DNA from: JAWPMT01 sp965267435
GTDB taxonomy: Bacteria > Bacteroidota > Bacteroidia > Cytophagales > Cyclobacteriaceae
Direction of reading: 5' to 3'
Assembly (NCBI GenBank): GCA_965267435.1
Contig: OZ253960.1
Location: forward strand, 2,542,001 to 2,606,000
Length of the DNA stretch: 64,000 bases
Position numbers and translations under genes: made by a program. Below, one piece after another: positions 25,644 through 34,846 of the stretch (within the stretch, counting starts at the first letter, position 1; each line of letters opens with the position of its first letter). The notes below the pieces were generated by a model that was given only the letters and a program-made list of their open reading frames with translations, did no database searches and was not told the DNA's origin.

Positions 25644-28465
25644 CGTATCAGGTGTATAACGCCAGAATTTTCTCCATTCAGGGTGACCGGCCTACCATCC
25701 TCGTAAGTACCCTGGATCTCCCAGAAGTAGGTACCAGCAGGTTGTGCAGTACCTCCCGAATTTCCATCCCAGCCGGAGCTCGTCAGGCGGACTTCGTCAT
25801 CCGCAGCAAACACTTGCCCCCCCTGACGATTGAAGATGCGAAACGATAATTCACTCACCTCGACCAGGTCATAGACGAGTAGCCTGTCGTTGGCACCGTC
25901 ATCATTTGGCGTGAATAGATTGGGGATGTAGGCCGTGGTTTCGACCCAGACCTGAATACTGACCTCCGCCACACACCCATTCTCATCGGTTATCTCTACA
26001 GTATAGAGGGTATTCTCCTCAGGTGAAGCAGTCGGTGAGGAAGACGAGGGGTCGTCCAGCCCATCGACAGGCGACCACTCATAGGTGTAGCCCTCTTCTT
26101 GCGATACCACCAGGCGAGTACTGCCGCCCTCAACGATCCGATATACCGTATCTGGCACTGACACCTCTTCCAGTGGGTTGGTGATCATCACCTCGATCCG
26201 ACCTGTACTTTCTAGGGAGTCGTGGAAGAATGTCACCTCGATAAGATCATCCTCAGTAGCGACGTATTCCACAGAATTGGAAGTCCCCAACAGGCCATGG
26301 ATTTCTGACTCCCAAGACAAGGAGTCCCAACACCAAATGGGCCCGAAGATCTCCTCGCTGTCCAATACGAACTCATCCCCCTCACAGACACCAAGATCGA
26401 ACTCTCGGTTCACCTCGATCGAAAAGGAGGACACATTGTTGCTGTAGGTCAATTCTGAATAGCCTGACGGTGGAAATTCGGTCTGCGTACTTAGCCGGTT
26501 TTGATCTCCTGGTGGAAAAACGAGCGGCAGATCGACAGTGCCTGTGTCGTTGAAGACGATGAATATCTCCGACAGGGTGACAGCCCTGGTGGGCAACGAC
26601 GTAGTGAAGTTTTCCTGTTCAAATCCGTAGACAATGCGAGGAAGCTCCACAACACCTAATAAGTCGGCCTCCGCGGAACTTGTCGGATCCGCATCATAAA
26701 ACGCAACGGGAGTGCCGACGTTGATCGTGTCGTATCCGAAGTTGGAAATCCGGAAGGCAACTGACAGCTGTTCACCGCCACATTCTACCTCCGTGATCTG
26801 CGGCGACCCGTCAATGGTAGGGTCGATGACTTCCAAAGTGAAGGTATTGCTTTCGTCCGTGCAGGATCCGTCGCTGGCCGTGAGTGTGATCTCGTAATTT
26901 CCTGGCTCCCGAAAGTAGTAAGTCAAATCCTCCGCAGTGGACGTATCCTCCTCCAGGCTTGGGTTTTCTGAGTCGAAATTCTCATGAGTGACGCTCCACT
27001 CAAAGGAGATGCCGTCATGTGAGCGATTGGTAAAGGTCACAGAGTCTGTCAGCAGCGCATGAGGCTGCTTAGATGCTATCAACCGCTTGTCGGGGTAGAA
27101 ACGTGCATCCACGCCACAGGTCACTATGACATTGGCAGCGAAGGAGGCATAACAATCATCAGTCGACGAATTGCGGACGTGCAACGTCACACGATACACG
27201 CCCTCTGTCGGGAAGGCATACGACAAATCCTCCGTGGTAGCCACCAGGTCGGTGGTATCCACTCCTGTCCACATCTCAACGGCTTCATTATGTACATACC
27301 ATCGAAAATCGAAGACACTGTCCTCGGAAGTTACGGTGCTGCTGAACTGGGTGTTCTCCCCAGGAACCGGATATTCGTTGCCGATCTCAAAGGACACCAG
27401 GATGTCATCTGTGCAAGGTGCTTCGCATACCTCGGCCTCGGTGCCCGTAGATGCCAGGTTTGGGAAAGACTCGTCAAGGGTGAAGTGCATCCTTTCGGCT
27501 TGTCCAAAGGTGAAGTCTTCAGGGCAAGGGGTATAGTCCATGATGTTGGTACTCATGTCGAGGGTATCCTCAAGGAAGTATCCGTTGCTGAAATTGGACA
27601 GGGTATCTGTCTGGCAGGAATTACCACCACAGGGAGCCGAGAGTGTCTGATCGGGAGGCGTATCACAGACCATGTCTCCATCTACGAGACAATCGTCGTT
27701 TCTGCAGTCCTGCCCTTCAAACGTATGAAGAAGGCCGAAGTAATGCCCGCATTCATGGGCCAGCAACTCCCCGGACAGCGAGGTCACCGCTATGCCCCAA
27801 CTCGTGGCATAACCGCCAACACCCGCTCGCTCCCACCAGGTGCGGCCTTCATAGGTCGCCGAGGACTCCCCATCTACCTGGTCGACGACGTAGATGTTTA
27901 GATAGCTCTCTGTATCCCAGTGCGTTCGTCGATACACTTCGCTGGTCTCAAGGTCGACATCATGATTGGTATATTCTGACGGCACGTGGTTGACACCTGT
28001 CGTACGCCCACCATCGGGCGTGGTCTGTGCCAGACAGAAGCGTATTTTCGTATCTATGCCCGCTTCAGTCTCAAAGCTTCCCTCATTGGAAAAGATATTA
28101 TTGAGTGTGGCTACGGCACTTTGATACTCTGAAAGGGTCGGTGAACCGGCCGAAAGCACGTGAAACACAACCGGCACGTAGCGGACTTCTCTCTCCACAG
28201 AATCTGCCAGTCGCTGCTGCTTCCACGCCAAAAACTGCTTTGACAATTCAATCCGTTCAGCTTTTGTCTTTTTATGGCGCGTAGTGCAGTCAAAAGCACT
28301 TCTGACCTCCTGGGCGGTGGCGGTGCTCACCGCTACTAGTAGTAGCAAAAGAACAATCAGTTGCCTACAAAATGAGACCTGATTGAGATGTGGTTGCCTG
28401 CTTCGAGGGCGATTCGAAATGACAGAAATAGAGGTAGTGACCCCTAATTGTCTCGGGTTCTCCAT
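25640..28465 (-). CDS. Secreted M43-type (pappalysin-like) metalloprotease with PKD domains and type B T9SS sorting domain
   Basis: The product is 941 residues with a long n-region and hydrophobic signal (LIVLLLLLVAVSTATAQ, about residues 36-52). The zinc motif HECGHYFGLLH (His237, Glu238, His241, His247, HExxHxxGxxH) and a Met-turn NIMDYTPC define an M43-like metzincin. Residues about 350-560 hold two PKD-like domains (FDFRWYVHNEA, YAFPTEGVYRVTLHV; ISFEWSVTHEN, YYFREPGNYEITLTA), then a CARDB-like and another Ig/PKD-like part. The C-terminus (PNLFTPNDDGANDRL to SGVIHLIR) is the gliding-motility/type B sorting domain. It is expected to be exported by T9SS with the help of the overlapping PorP-like gene. 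No Met between the start and the signal core offers a shorter start. Confidence 0.9.
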   Translation of the reverse strand: MENPRQLGVTTSISVISNRPRSRQPHLNQVSFCRQLIVLLLLLVAVSTATAQEVRSAFDCTTRHKKTKAERIELSKQFLAWKQQRLADSVEREVRYVPVVFHVLSAGSPTLSEYQSAVATLNNIFSNEGSFETEAGIDTKIRFCLAQTTPDGGRTTGVNHVPSEYTNHDVDLETSEVYRRTHWDTESYLNIYVVDQVDGESSATYEGRTWWERAGVGGYATSWGIAVTSLSGELLAHECGHYFGLLHTFEGQDCRNDDCLVDGDMVCDTPPDQTLSAPCGGNSCQTDTLSNFSNGYFLEDTLDMSTNIMDYTPCPEDFTFGQAERMHFTLDESFPNLASTGTEAEVCEAPCTDDILVSFEIGNEYPVPGENTQFSSTVTSEDSVFDFRWYVHNEAVEMWTGVDTTDLVATTEDLSYAFPTEGVYRVTLHVRNSSTDDCYASFAANVIVTCGVDARFYPDKRLIASKQPHALLTDSVTFTNRSHDGISFEWSVTHENFDSENPSLEEDTSTAEDLTYYFREPGNYEITLTASDGSCTDESNTFTLEVIDPTIDGSPQITEVECGGEQLSVAFRISNFGYDTINVGTPVAFYDADPTSSAEADLLGVVELPRIVYGFEQENFTTSLPTRAVTLSEIFIVFNDTGTVDLPLVFPPGDQNRLSTQTEFPPSGYSELTYSNNVSSFSIEVNREFDLGVCEGDEFVLDSEEIFGPIWCWDSLSWESEIHGLLGTSNSVEYVATEDDLIEVTFFHDSLESTGRIEVMITNPLEEVSVPDTVYRIVEGGSTRLVVSQEEGYTYEWSPVDGLDDPSSSSPTASPEENTLYTVEITDENGCVAEVSIQVWVETTAYIPNLFTPNDDGANDRLLVYDLVEVSELSFRIFNRQGGQVFAADDEVRLTSSGWDGNSGGTAQPAGTYFWEIQGTYEDGRPVTLNGENSGVIHLIR

Positions 28466-29167
28466 GACAAAAAGATTTGGTTCTTTACAACTGGAGCGCT
28501 TGCTGAAATCGCCGGACGTTGGGAAGAACGTAGATAATTACCTCTTTATTACAGGCTTCCCTAAAATCCCACTCCGGAAAATAGGAGAATATTTTTAAAA
28601 ATGTCTGACTTTTTGGTGGGAGGTCGCTCTGTAGGCATCGTATCTCCTAAAGAGTTGGGCATGCGACGGGCCTTGCCACTCTCTGCCTCGCCTGTGTCCT
28701 CACCATAGCCGTCAACTTAAGGAGATGCCTTGCCACTTACCATACAATTGGTGTTTTTTGGACCGTTAAATCTCCCCCTCGAGGGCCGTCCGCGGAAGCG
28801 GGAAAAGGGGGTGACTTGTCGCCAAATTGATTTCCTCACCCTCCTAACCTCCCTCCCAGGGAGGGACTTATTCCCTGCAACCGACGCCATGCTAACCATT
28901 TTGTAGGTTCAATTCCCACTAAGTTGACGGCTATGCTCCCAGTAGGGGATTTTAGCACACGGTATTTGGCAAGTCTTCGTGACAGAATCAAGTTGGTGAA
29001 TTTCACTGCCCCGCCGGTGTCCTCACCGGCACCCTAGTCAAATGTCCGAACATCCGACGATGAGAAAATGATGCGCTAGACGATAAACGTGCCACGGAGG
29101 TGGCGGGAGGCACGCTTAGTGCCGGCCTCCCGCAAGGACAGTGCGGTGGGGCGTCCAAAAAGGTCAT
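28466..29167. other. 700-base non-coding gap between the metalloprotease and TonB-receptor genes
   Basis: There is no credible gene. It contains the inverted-repeat element at 28704-28935, an 11-bp direct repeat gtgtcctcacc (28694-28704 and 29017-29027), and a strong hairpin GCGGGAGG...CCTCCCGC around 29103-29133 with an inner GCAC/GTGC stem. Composition is C-rich on the plus strand. The promoter of the metalloprotease operon should lie at its left end. Confidence 0.5.
28704..28935. repeat. MITE-like element with 16-bp perfect terminal inverted repeats
   Basis: catagccgtcaactta at 28704-28719 is exactly inverted at 28920-28935. The terminal sequence resembles that of the element at 60526-60699 (shared pattern CAwwGCCrTyAAsTTAAGG at the left ends). 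No ORF is seen inside and there is no clear target duplication. It is 232 bases long. Confidence 0.6.
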
Positions 29168-29196
29168 AAAAAAAGGCGATACCTATCGGCACCGCC
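29168..29196 (-). terminator. Terminator after the TonB-type receptor gene
   Basis: On the minus strand a 9-bp stem GGCGGTGCC/GGTATCGCC (two G-U pairs) with loop GATA is followed by seven T. It lies 30 bases beyond the receptor stop codon. The G-U pairs form only on this strand, supporting the orientation. Confidence 0.8.
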
Positions 29197-29225
29197 CTTT
29201 CACTCATAAGTCAAAAACTCAAATC

Positions 29226-31694
29226 CTAAAAGCCTTCGCCTCCGAAGTCTCCGTCTCCACCTCGACTTCCGCGACTGCGCTGTTTCTTTTGGTTGAGGCG
29301 GTAGGTGAAGGTCATGGTGACCGTCGGCCCACGTCGCCACTGGAACTCGCCCTCCTCGTAAAAATTGTCAAGCTCTGTGATGTACCGATACTTCCTCTGA
29401 TTGAACAGGTCACGAACGCTCAGGGAGAGGGTACCATTCTTGTTCAACAGATCCCTGGACAAGCCCACGTCGACAACGGTAATAGCTAGCCTGCGCCCCT
29501 GCGTCGTATTTTGTGGCCCACGGTAGTTGATGTTCACCTGCGCATCGAACAGCTTGGGTACCTTGAAGTTATTGCTCAGCCGCCCTGTCAAAGTGGTAGC
29601 CGTAGCGGCAAGGCTAATACTATCGCCCACCGTGCCGCTGATCTCGCGGCGATAGAAGTTGAAGTTTCCATTGATCCTGTACCAATCGTTGAAGTCATGA
29701 GAGCCATTGACCTCTATACCGATCGCATCGGCTGCCCCAATGTTCTCTGGTATTACGACACGCAACCCGTCTTCCTGAGGGGGCAACGTGACTCGCTGGA
29801 TCAGCTGGGTAGTATGACGATAATAGATGCCGTAGTAGAAGGAGCTATTCTTGAGACTTTGGGTCATGCCCAGTTCGTAAGAGTCCGTGAACTCTGGTTG
29901 AAGGTTGGGATTGCCAATACGGAAGTTACGATTGTCTGAGAAGGAACTAAATGGATTGAGTTCACGAAACCGGGGACGATTGATCCTTCGGCTGTAGCTG
30001 GCCTGCAATTGGTTGATCTTGCTGATCTTATAGGTCAGAAAAGCACTGGGGAATAAATTGGTATAGTCCCAATCGTACCTCTCCCCCGTCTCTTGGAATT
30101 GTGTATTGATATCGGTGGTCTCCGACCGTAAGCCTGCCTGCCAGGAGAGCTTGTCATGCTCATTGCTGACGATGGCATAGACGGCGTGCACGTTTTCGTC
30201 GTAAGCGAAATCTGTGGAGAATGTATCCAGTGGCTGGTAGATGCCATCTTCATCCTGCTGATCTACGCGGAAAATGTTTTTGATATCGCGAAGCGTACTG
30301 CGGTAACCCGCTTCAAACTTTGCCTTCTTTGCAAAAGGCTGGATGTAGTCTGCCTGCAGCATCCATCGGCGCTCGCCCTCCTGGTTGTCAACGCGCTGTC
30401 TCAGCACTGGCAGCAGCTCGGAGCCGTTAGGACCTTCACTCTGGAGGATATCTGACATTTCTGTCTCGTTGTTGTCCTGGTACTGTACATCTGCTGTGAA
30501 CTTATGCCCCTCGCGCTCGAAGTTGTACGTGTAGTTGACTGCGTATTCGAGGTTTTCATCTCCCTCTATTTCAAAATCTTCCCGAAGGGTATAGTTGAGC
30601 AGGTCGCCATTTTCATCAAAATCCTCAAATACCAGCTTACTGTCGTTCTCTTCATCAGAATAGCGGTAGAGGAAGGAGGTAGTCAGGGTCTGGTTGTCAC
30701 TGAGATAAAAGTCCGCTCCGAAGCGAACGTTGTTGGACAGTCCATCTCTCGTACGGCTGCGATCAATGTTGGTGAAATAGGTCGTATCTGGGAAGGTGAA
30801 TACCTGCGAGCCCTGTCCTCCTCCGGGTGATTGTCGATAGTTGATGCCATAGTTCACAAAGAGATTGACCCAATCCCGTCGGAAGTTGAGGTTGGCCGAC
30901 CCTCCATGATTATGGGGCGCACCCGTGTTCACCTGGAAGCTACCGTTGACGCCCTTTTTCTTTCCTTTCTTCAATACAATGTTGATGATACCTGCCATAC
31001 CGGCCGCATCGTAACGTGCTGACGGGTTCGTGATCACCTCGACTCGGTCGATCAGATTGCCCTGTAATTGACGAAGGGCATCCTGGCTGGACAGTCCCAC
31101 CAAGCCAGACGGTTTGCCGTCAATCAGGATTTGGAGGTTGGAACTGCCCCGCAGTTGGACGTTGCCCTCCACATCGACGGTGACTGAGGGTAGGTTGTCC
31201 AGTATATCTGCAGCAGATCCCCCGAGATTGCTGAGGTCTTTGCCTACTGAGTAAATCCTTTTGTCCAGTGTCAACTGCACTTGCGTGCGCTCGCCCTCGA
31301 CAACTACCTCGTCGAGCTTGAGGTCAGCTGGTGCGAGGAGAATATCACCCAAAACCAATTTCTCTCCTCTTGCGATCTCCACCTCGCGAGACAGGGTCTC
31401 GTAGGTAAGGAATTTGACCTGGAAGACATAGTCGCCAGGAGGTACTTTCATATCAAACTTTCCATCCATGTCTGTGACTTTGCCACTTACTATGGAAGAG
31501 TCGGTAGGGTTCAGGAACGCGACTGTCGCGAAACTCAAAGCCTCTCTTGTTACCTGGTCATAAACCACACCACTCACATTGGCTCCCGCAGCGTCATCGC
31601 CGGGAGCATTGGGCCCATTCTGACCCTGTACTGTCATCGCCACACAGAGTATACTACACGTGATCAACCACTTCATTTGTCTAACTATGTTCAT
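29226..31694 (-). CDS. TonB-dependent receptor-like outer membrane protein (OMP_b-brl family)
   Basis: The product is 822 residues; the Met at residue 7 (31676) gives the best signal peptide (MKWLITCSILCVAMTVQG). A carboxypeptidase-regulatory-like domain follows (GVVYDQVTREALSFATVAFLN, then MKVPPGDYVFQVKFLTYET). The plug comes next (ILDNLPSVTVDVEGNVQLRGSSNLQILIDGKPS), then a large beta-barrel with typical RPRFRELNPFSSFSDNRNFRIGNPNLQPEF. The C-terminus is Arg/Gly-rich (QRSRGSRGGDGD) and lacks the usual terminal aromatic residue except a final Phe. No SusD partner is adjacent. The upstream two-component genes on the same strand may control it. Cargo unknown. Confidence 0.9.
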   Translation of the reverse strand: MNIVRQMKWLITCSILCVAMTVQGQNGPNAPGDDAAGANVSGVVYDQVTREALSFATVAFLNPTDSSIVSGKVTDMDGKFDMKVPPGDYVFQVKFLTYETLSREVEIARGEKLVLGDILLAPADLKLDEVVVEGERTQVQLTLDKRIYSVGKDLSNLGGSAADILDNLPSVTVDVEGNVQLRGSSNLQILIDGKPSGLVGLSSQDALRQLQGNLIDRVEVITNPSARYDAAGMAGIINIVLKKGKKKGVNGSFQVNTGAPHNHGGSANLNFRRDWVNLFVNYGINYRQSPGGGQGSQVFTFPDTTYFTNIDRSRTRDGLSNNVRFGADFYLSDNQTLTTSFLYRYSDEENDSKLVFEDFDENGDLLNYTLREDFEIEGDENLEYAVNYTYNFEREGHKFTADVQYQDNNETEMSDILQSEGPNGSELLPVLRQRVDNQEGERRWMLQADYIQPFAKKAKFEAGYRSTLRDIKNIFRVDQQDEDGIYQPLDTFSTDFAYDENVHAVYAIVSNEHDKLSWQAGLRSETTDINTQFQETGERYDWDYTNLFPSAFLTYKISKINQLQASYSRRINRPRFRELNPFSSFSDNRNFRIGNPNLQPEFTDSYELGMTQSLKNSSFYYGIYYRHTTQLIQRVTLPPQEDGLRVVIPENIGAADAIGIEVNGSHDFNDWYRINGNFNFYRREISGTVGDSISLAATATTLTGRLSNNFKVPKLFDAQVNINYRGPQNTTQGRRLAITVVDVGLSRDLLNKNGTLSLSVRDLFNQRKYRYITELDNFYEEGEFQWRRGPTVTMTFTYRLNQKKQRSRGSRGGDGDFGGEGF

Positions 31695-31817
31695 CCTTTA
31701 AATTCTGAGTTCTATCTCTTCGCCAATTTGATTGGCAAGTAGAACAGCAAAATTTGTTGAATGTTTTGAGTCAAAATTGAAACAAAACTGAAGGAATTCT
31801 GAAGATTTGAAATAATC

Positions 31818-33071
31818 TCAGTTTTTGGCAAAAAGAATTGTAATGCGGTGTGTATGATCAGCCGTCTGGTAGCTGATCTGCCAATTATAATAGTCGCATA
31901 TTTTTTTGACGATCGCCATTCCTAAGCCCAGAGAATCGCTACCATTACCCTTTTTGAAACGCTGGAAAATGTCAGCAACGGGAATAACATCTTCTTTACC
32001 GGAATTCTCAATAGTCAGTTTTTCGTCTACCAGCCTGACGTCGATGAACCCATCTTTGACATTGTGTCTAATGGCATTACTCACAAGGTTTGTAAATAAT
32101 ATCTCCATAAGCACTTCATTGCACAGTGCCTGGACGCTATTTCCAAGGTCAACGGACAGACGTAAGTTTTTCAGTTCCGCAAGATCCTGCATGGTACTGA
32201 GTACCTCTCGCAGCTTCTCTCCGATATCTATCGGCTTTTCGTCAATGAACTCTTTGTTGTCGAGTTTGGTGAGGAGTGCCAGTGCTTTGCCCAGCCTTTT
32301 GAGATGATGCAGTGAGCTCTGAGCGGATGTGACGAGCATCATTTGATCTTCGCTTAGATCAGGATCTTGGATCAGCAAATCCAGCTTCCCTTGTGCCACG
32401 GCAATGGGTGTCTGAATCTCGTGGGACGCATTTTCAGAAAATTCCTTCAGTGAACGGTAGTCCGATCGCACCTTGTCTGTCATCTCCGTCAGGAATTCAT
32501 TGAGCTGCCGAAACTCCAGCACGCGGCTACGTGGAAAATTCAACTGCTCAGGACTGTCGAGAGAAAACCCACGAATCAAACTGAGTGTGGCCTTAAAGGG
32601 CTTCAAGAGAAAGTAGGAGGAACTGAATGCCAGTATAAGTACGCTGCCAAATAGGATCAGGTACATAGTGATCAGTGACTCAACTACGCCATCCACAATG
32701 TCATCGGACTCCACAATGACATCATAGATCTCGAACCTGTACCAGCCTTCGCCCACTTGCTTGTCTGTCACCAATTTCAGATGAGGCTCGATACGATCCA
32801 GGTTGGAATGATTCACAAGTGTGTCGGAGAATGTCTGTCGCTGTTCAGTAGAGTCAATTGGCTCGATCGTCAGCTTGTTCCAGAAGATCTTGCGATTGGG
32901 TTGATTTCTTTCTACAAATCGGGTAGCATATTGCTCCCGTTCTTGTAAGAAGAGACGCTGCTCTATATCGACCTCCCTCTGCATGACCTGATAAGTGATC
33001 ACTCCTCCCACAATAAAGACGACTAGGGAAATGACGATGAAAGTAATTGCCAGTCTGTAAATGACACTCAT
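31818..33071 (-). CDS. Sensor histidine kinase
   Basis: The product is 417 residues. Two membrane helices (about 7-28 and 136-156) frame a ~105-residue periplasmic sensor. A HAMP-like segment is followed by the H-box FSENASHEIQTPIAVAQGK with His217, the N-box LVSNAIRHN, and the G-box GNGSDSLGLGMAIVKK. It overlaps the response regulator gene by 4 bases, so the pair is cotranscribed. The C-terminal ATPase domain is short but complete. The signal is unknown; the next gene downstream is a TonB-type receptor 124 bases away. Confidence 0.93.
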   Translation of the reverse strand: MSVIYRLAITFIVISLVVFIVGGVITYQVMQREVDIEQRLFLQEREQYATRFVERNQPNRKIFWNKLTIEPIDSTEQRQTFSDTLVNHSNLDRIEPHLKLVTDKQVGEGWYRFEIYDVIVESDDIVDGVVESLITMYLILFGSVLILAFSSSYFLLKPFKATLSLIRGFSLDSPEQLNFPRSRVLEFRQLNEFLTEMTDKVRSDYRSLKEFSENASHEIQTPIAVAQGKLDLLIQDPDLSEDQMMLVTSAQSSLHHLKRLGKALALLTKLDNKEFIDEKPIDIGEKLREVLSTMQDLAELKNLRLSVDLGNSVQALCNEVLMEILFTNLVSNAIRHNVKDGFIDVRLVDEKLTIENSGKEDVIPVADIFQRFKKGNGSDSLGLGMAIVKKICDYYNWQISYQTADHTHRITILFAKN

Positions 33072-33745
33072 TCGACTTTCATTTTATATCCGGCCCCATA
33101 GACGGTCTGCACATAGTCCTTTCCTCCCGCCTGCATGATCTTCTTGCGCAGATTTTTGATGTGCTGATAGACGAAATCAAACGAGTCCGCAGCGTCCATA
33201 TAATCTCCCCATAAGTGCTCTGCAATCGACTGCTTGGTCAGTAGACGGTTTTTATTGACAATAAAGTACTGCAGCAACTCATACTCTTTGCGTGTAAGCT
33301 CGAGCTGATGGTCGTGCACAAAAGCTTCATGGGATTGCATGTCCAGCGTGATCTCCTCAAATGCCAACTTATCCTCACCATGCTGATGTCTCCGCCGATA
33401 GATCGCCTTGAGGCGCGCGTTCAACTCTGCCAGGTGAAAGGGCTTCGACAAGTAATCGTCGGCTCCGAGTTCCAGTCCTGCGAGTTTATCGTCCAAAGCA
33501 TTTTTTGCACTGATGATCAGGACGCCATAATCCGGCCACTTTTGCTTGATCGCACTGAGAATGTCCAATCCATTGCCATCAGGGAGCATGAGATCCAGGA
33601 CGATAATATCATAGGAGTAGCCGTAGAGCTTGCTCATGGCCTCACTGTGATCTGAGGCCCACTCACAGACGTAGCCTTCTCCTCCCAGGTATCGCAGGAT
33701 ATTCTCTGCTAACTCGCGGTTATCTTCGACGACAAGTAGTTTCAT
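33068..33745 (-). CDS. OmpR-family response regulator
   Basis: The product is 225 residues. The receiver has acidic pocket VEDNRE, phospho-acceptor Asp51 in VLDLMLPDG, Thr/Ser at LIISAKN and Lys in YLSKPFHLAEL. The winged-helix output domain has LTRKEYELLQYFIVNKNRLLTKQSI and VYQHIKNLRKKI...VYGAGYKM. It is the first gene of the two-component operon, 4 bases overlapping the kinase. Targets probably include the downstream receptor, by proximity only. Confidence 0.95.
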   Translation of the reverse strand: MKLLVVEDNRELAENILRYLGGEGYVCEWASDHSEAMSKLYGYSYDIIVLDLMLPDGNGLDILSAIKQKWPDYGVLIISAKNALDDKLAGLELGADDYLSKPFHLAELNARLKAIYRRRHQHGEDKLAFEEITLDMQSHEAFVHDHQLELTRKEYELLQYFIVNKNRLLTKQSIAEHLWGDYMDAADSFDFVYQHIKNLRKKIMQAGGKDYVQTVYGAGYKMKVE

Positions 33746-33793
33746 CCAGCCGAAAAACTACGTGCTTTTTTTGAAGAAATTCTGAATTACGCC

Positions 33794-34813
33794 TTATAAG
33801 ACATTGACTTCCCGCTGTAGGTCGATACCAAATGTCTTTGATACGGACTGCTGTATGTCGCGGGAGAGTCGAACCAGTTCCTTCCCGGTGCCTCCGCCAT
33901 AGTTAACAAGTACAAGCGGCTGATTCACGTGTACCCCCACATCGCCACGTCGCGTCCCTTTCCAGCCACATTGATCAATCAGCCATGCGGCGGGAATCTT
34001 GCTGTAGCCGTCATCGACAGGATACGTCGGAAGGGATGGATACAATTCTTTCAGGGCTTCGATGAGAGGCTTCTCGACGACAGGATTTTTGAAGAAGCTG
34101 CCAGCATTGCCAATCTCCGCAGGATCCGGCAGCTTCGACTGACGGATGTGAATGACGGCGCGGCTGATGTCCTCGAGTGTCATCGTCGAAACCTTCATCT
34201 CCTCAAGCGTTTGGCCAATGGCCCCATAAGAGGTGTGAAACTGATGGTTTTTCTTTGTGAGCCGAAAGCGCACGCGGGTGACAATATACTTGCCCTTCAG
34301 CTTGCCTTTGAAGACGCTATCCCGATAGCCAAACTGGCAATCGTCTCGGGTGAATTCTCTTCTCTCTCCGGTCCTGCCCTCAAAGGCATCTAAGGAGTCA
34401 AATACACTTTCCAGTTCGACCCCATAAGCGCCGATGTTTTGAATCGGGGCCGCGCCCACCGTCCCGGGGATCAAAGAAAGATTTTCGATACCCCCAAGGT
34501 TCCGCTCCACGCACCACAGGACCAATTGATGCCAGACAATACCAGCGCCAGCCTCGATGATAGCCTCATCCTCATCCTCTTCCACAATTCGGATGCCGTC
34601 AATTTCCATCTTCATGAATACCCTGCGCTGATTGCCGGTGAAGAGGATGTTGGATCCACCCCCCAGGACGACCTTGGGCAGCGGCACAAAACGGCGAGTA
34701 TCGTACACTTCTTCAAGATCCTCCTCCTGCCGGATCATGGCCACGTATTGCGCATTGACATCGAGGCCAAAAGTATTGTAGGGTTTGAGCGATATGTTGT
34801 GATGCAGCACCAA
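33794..34813 (-). CDS. murB: UDP-N-acetylenolpyruvoylglucosamine reductase
   Basis: The product is 339 residues, type I MurB. It has the N-terminal ISLKPYNTFGLDV, the FAD motif VVLGGGSNILFTG, the LSLIPGTVGAAPIQNIGAYGVEL loop, the GYRDSVFK segment with Tyr and the catalytic GNAGSFFKNPVV (Ser proton donor). It reduces enolpyruvyl-UDP-GlcNAc to UDP-MurNAc in peptidoglycan synthesis using NADPH. It stands alone between the amidohydrolase and the response regulator genes, all on the minus strand. Confidence 0.97.
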   Translation of the reverse strand: MVLHHNISLKPYNTFGLDVNAQYVAMIRQEEDLEEVYDTRRFVPLPKVVLGGGSNILFTGNQRRVFMKMEIDGIRIVEEDEDEAIIEAGAGIVWHQLVLWCVERNLGGIENLSLIPGTVGAAPIQNIGAYGVELESVFDSLDAFEGRTGERREFTRDDCQFGYRDSVFKGKLKGKYIVTRVRFRLTKKNHQFHTSYGAIGQTLEEMKVSTMTLEDISRAVIHIRQSKLPDPAEIGNAGSFFKNPVVEKPLIEALKELYPSLPTYPVDDGYSKIPAAWLIDQCGWKGTRRGDVGVHVNQPLVLVNYGGGTGKELVRLSRDIQQSVSKTFGIDLQREVNVL

Positions 34814-34846
34814 CGAAAAAAATGGTTATTGGTCGGTCGTCATCGT

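Noticed and set aside
27059..27901. 280-codon plus-strand frame inside the metalloprotease gene
   Set aside because: Antisense shadow; the minus strand carries HExxH, PKD and sorting-domain motifs in this interval.
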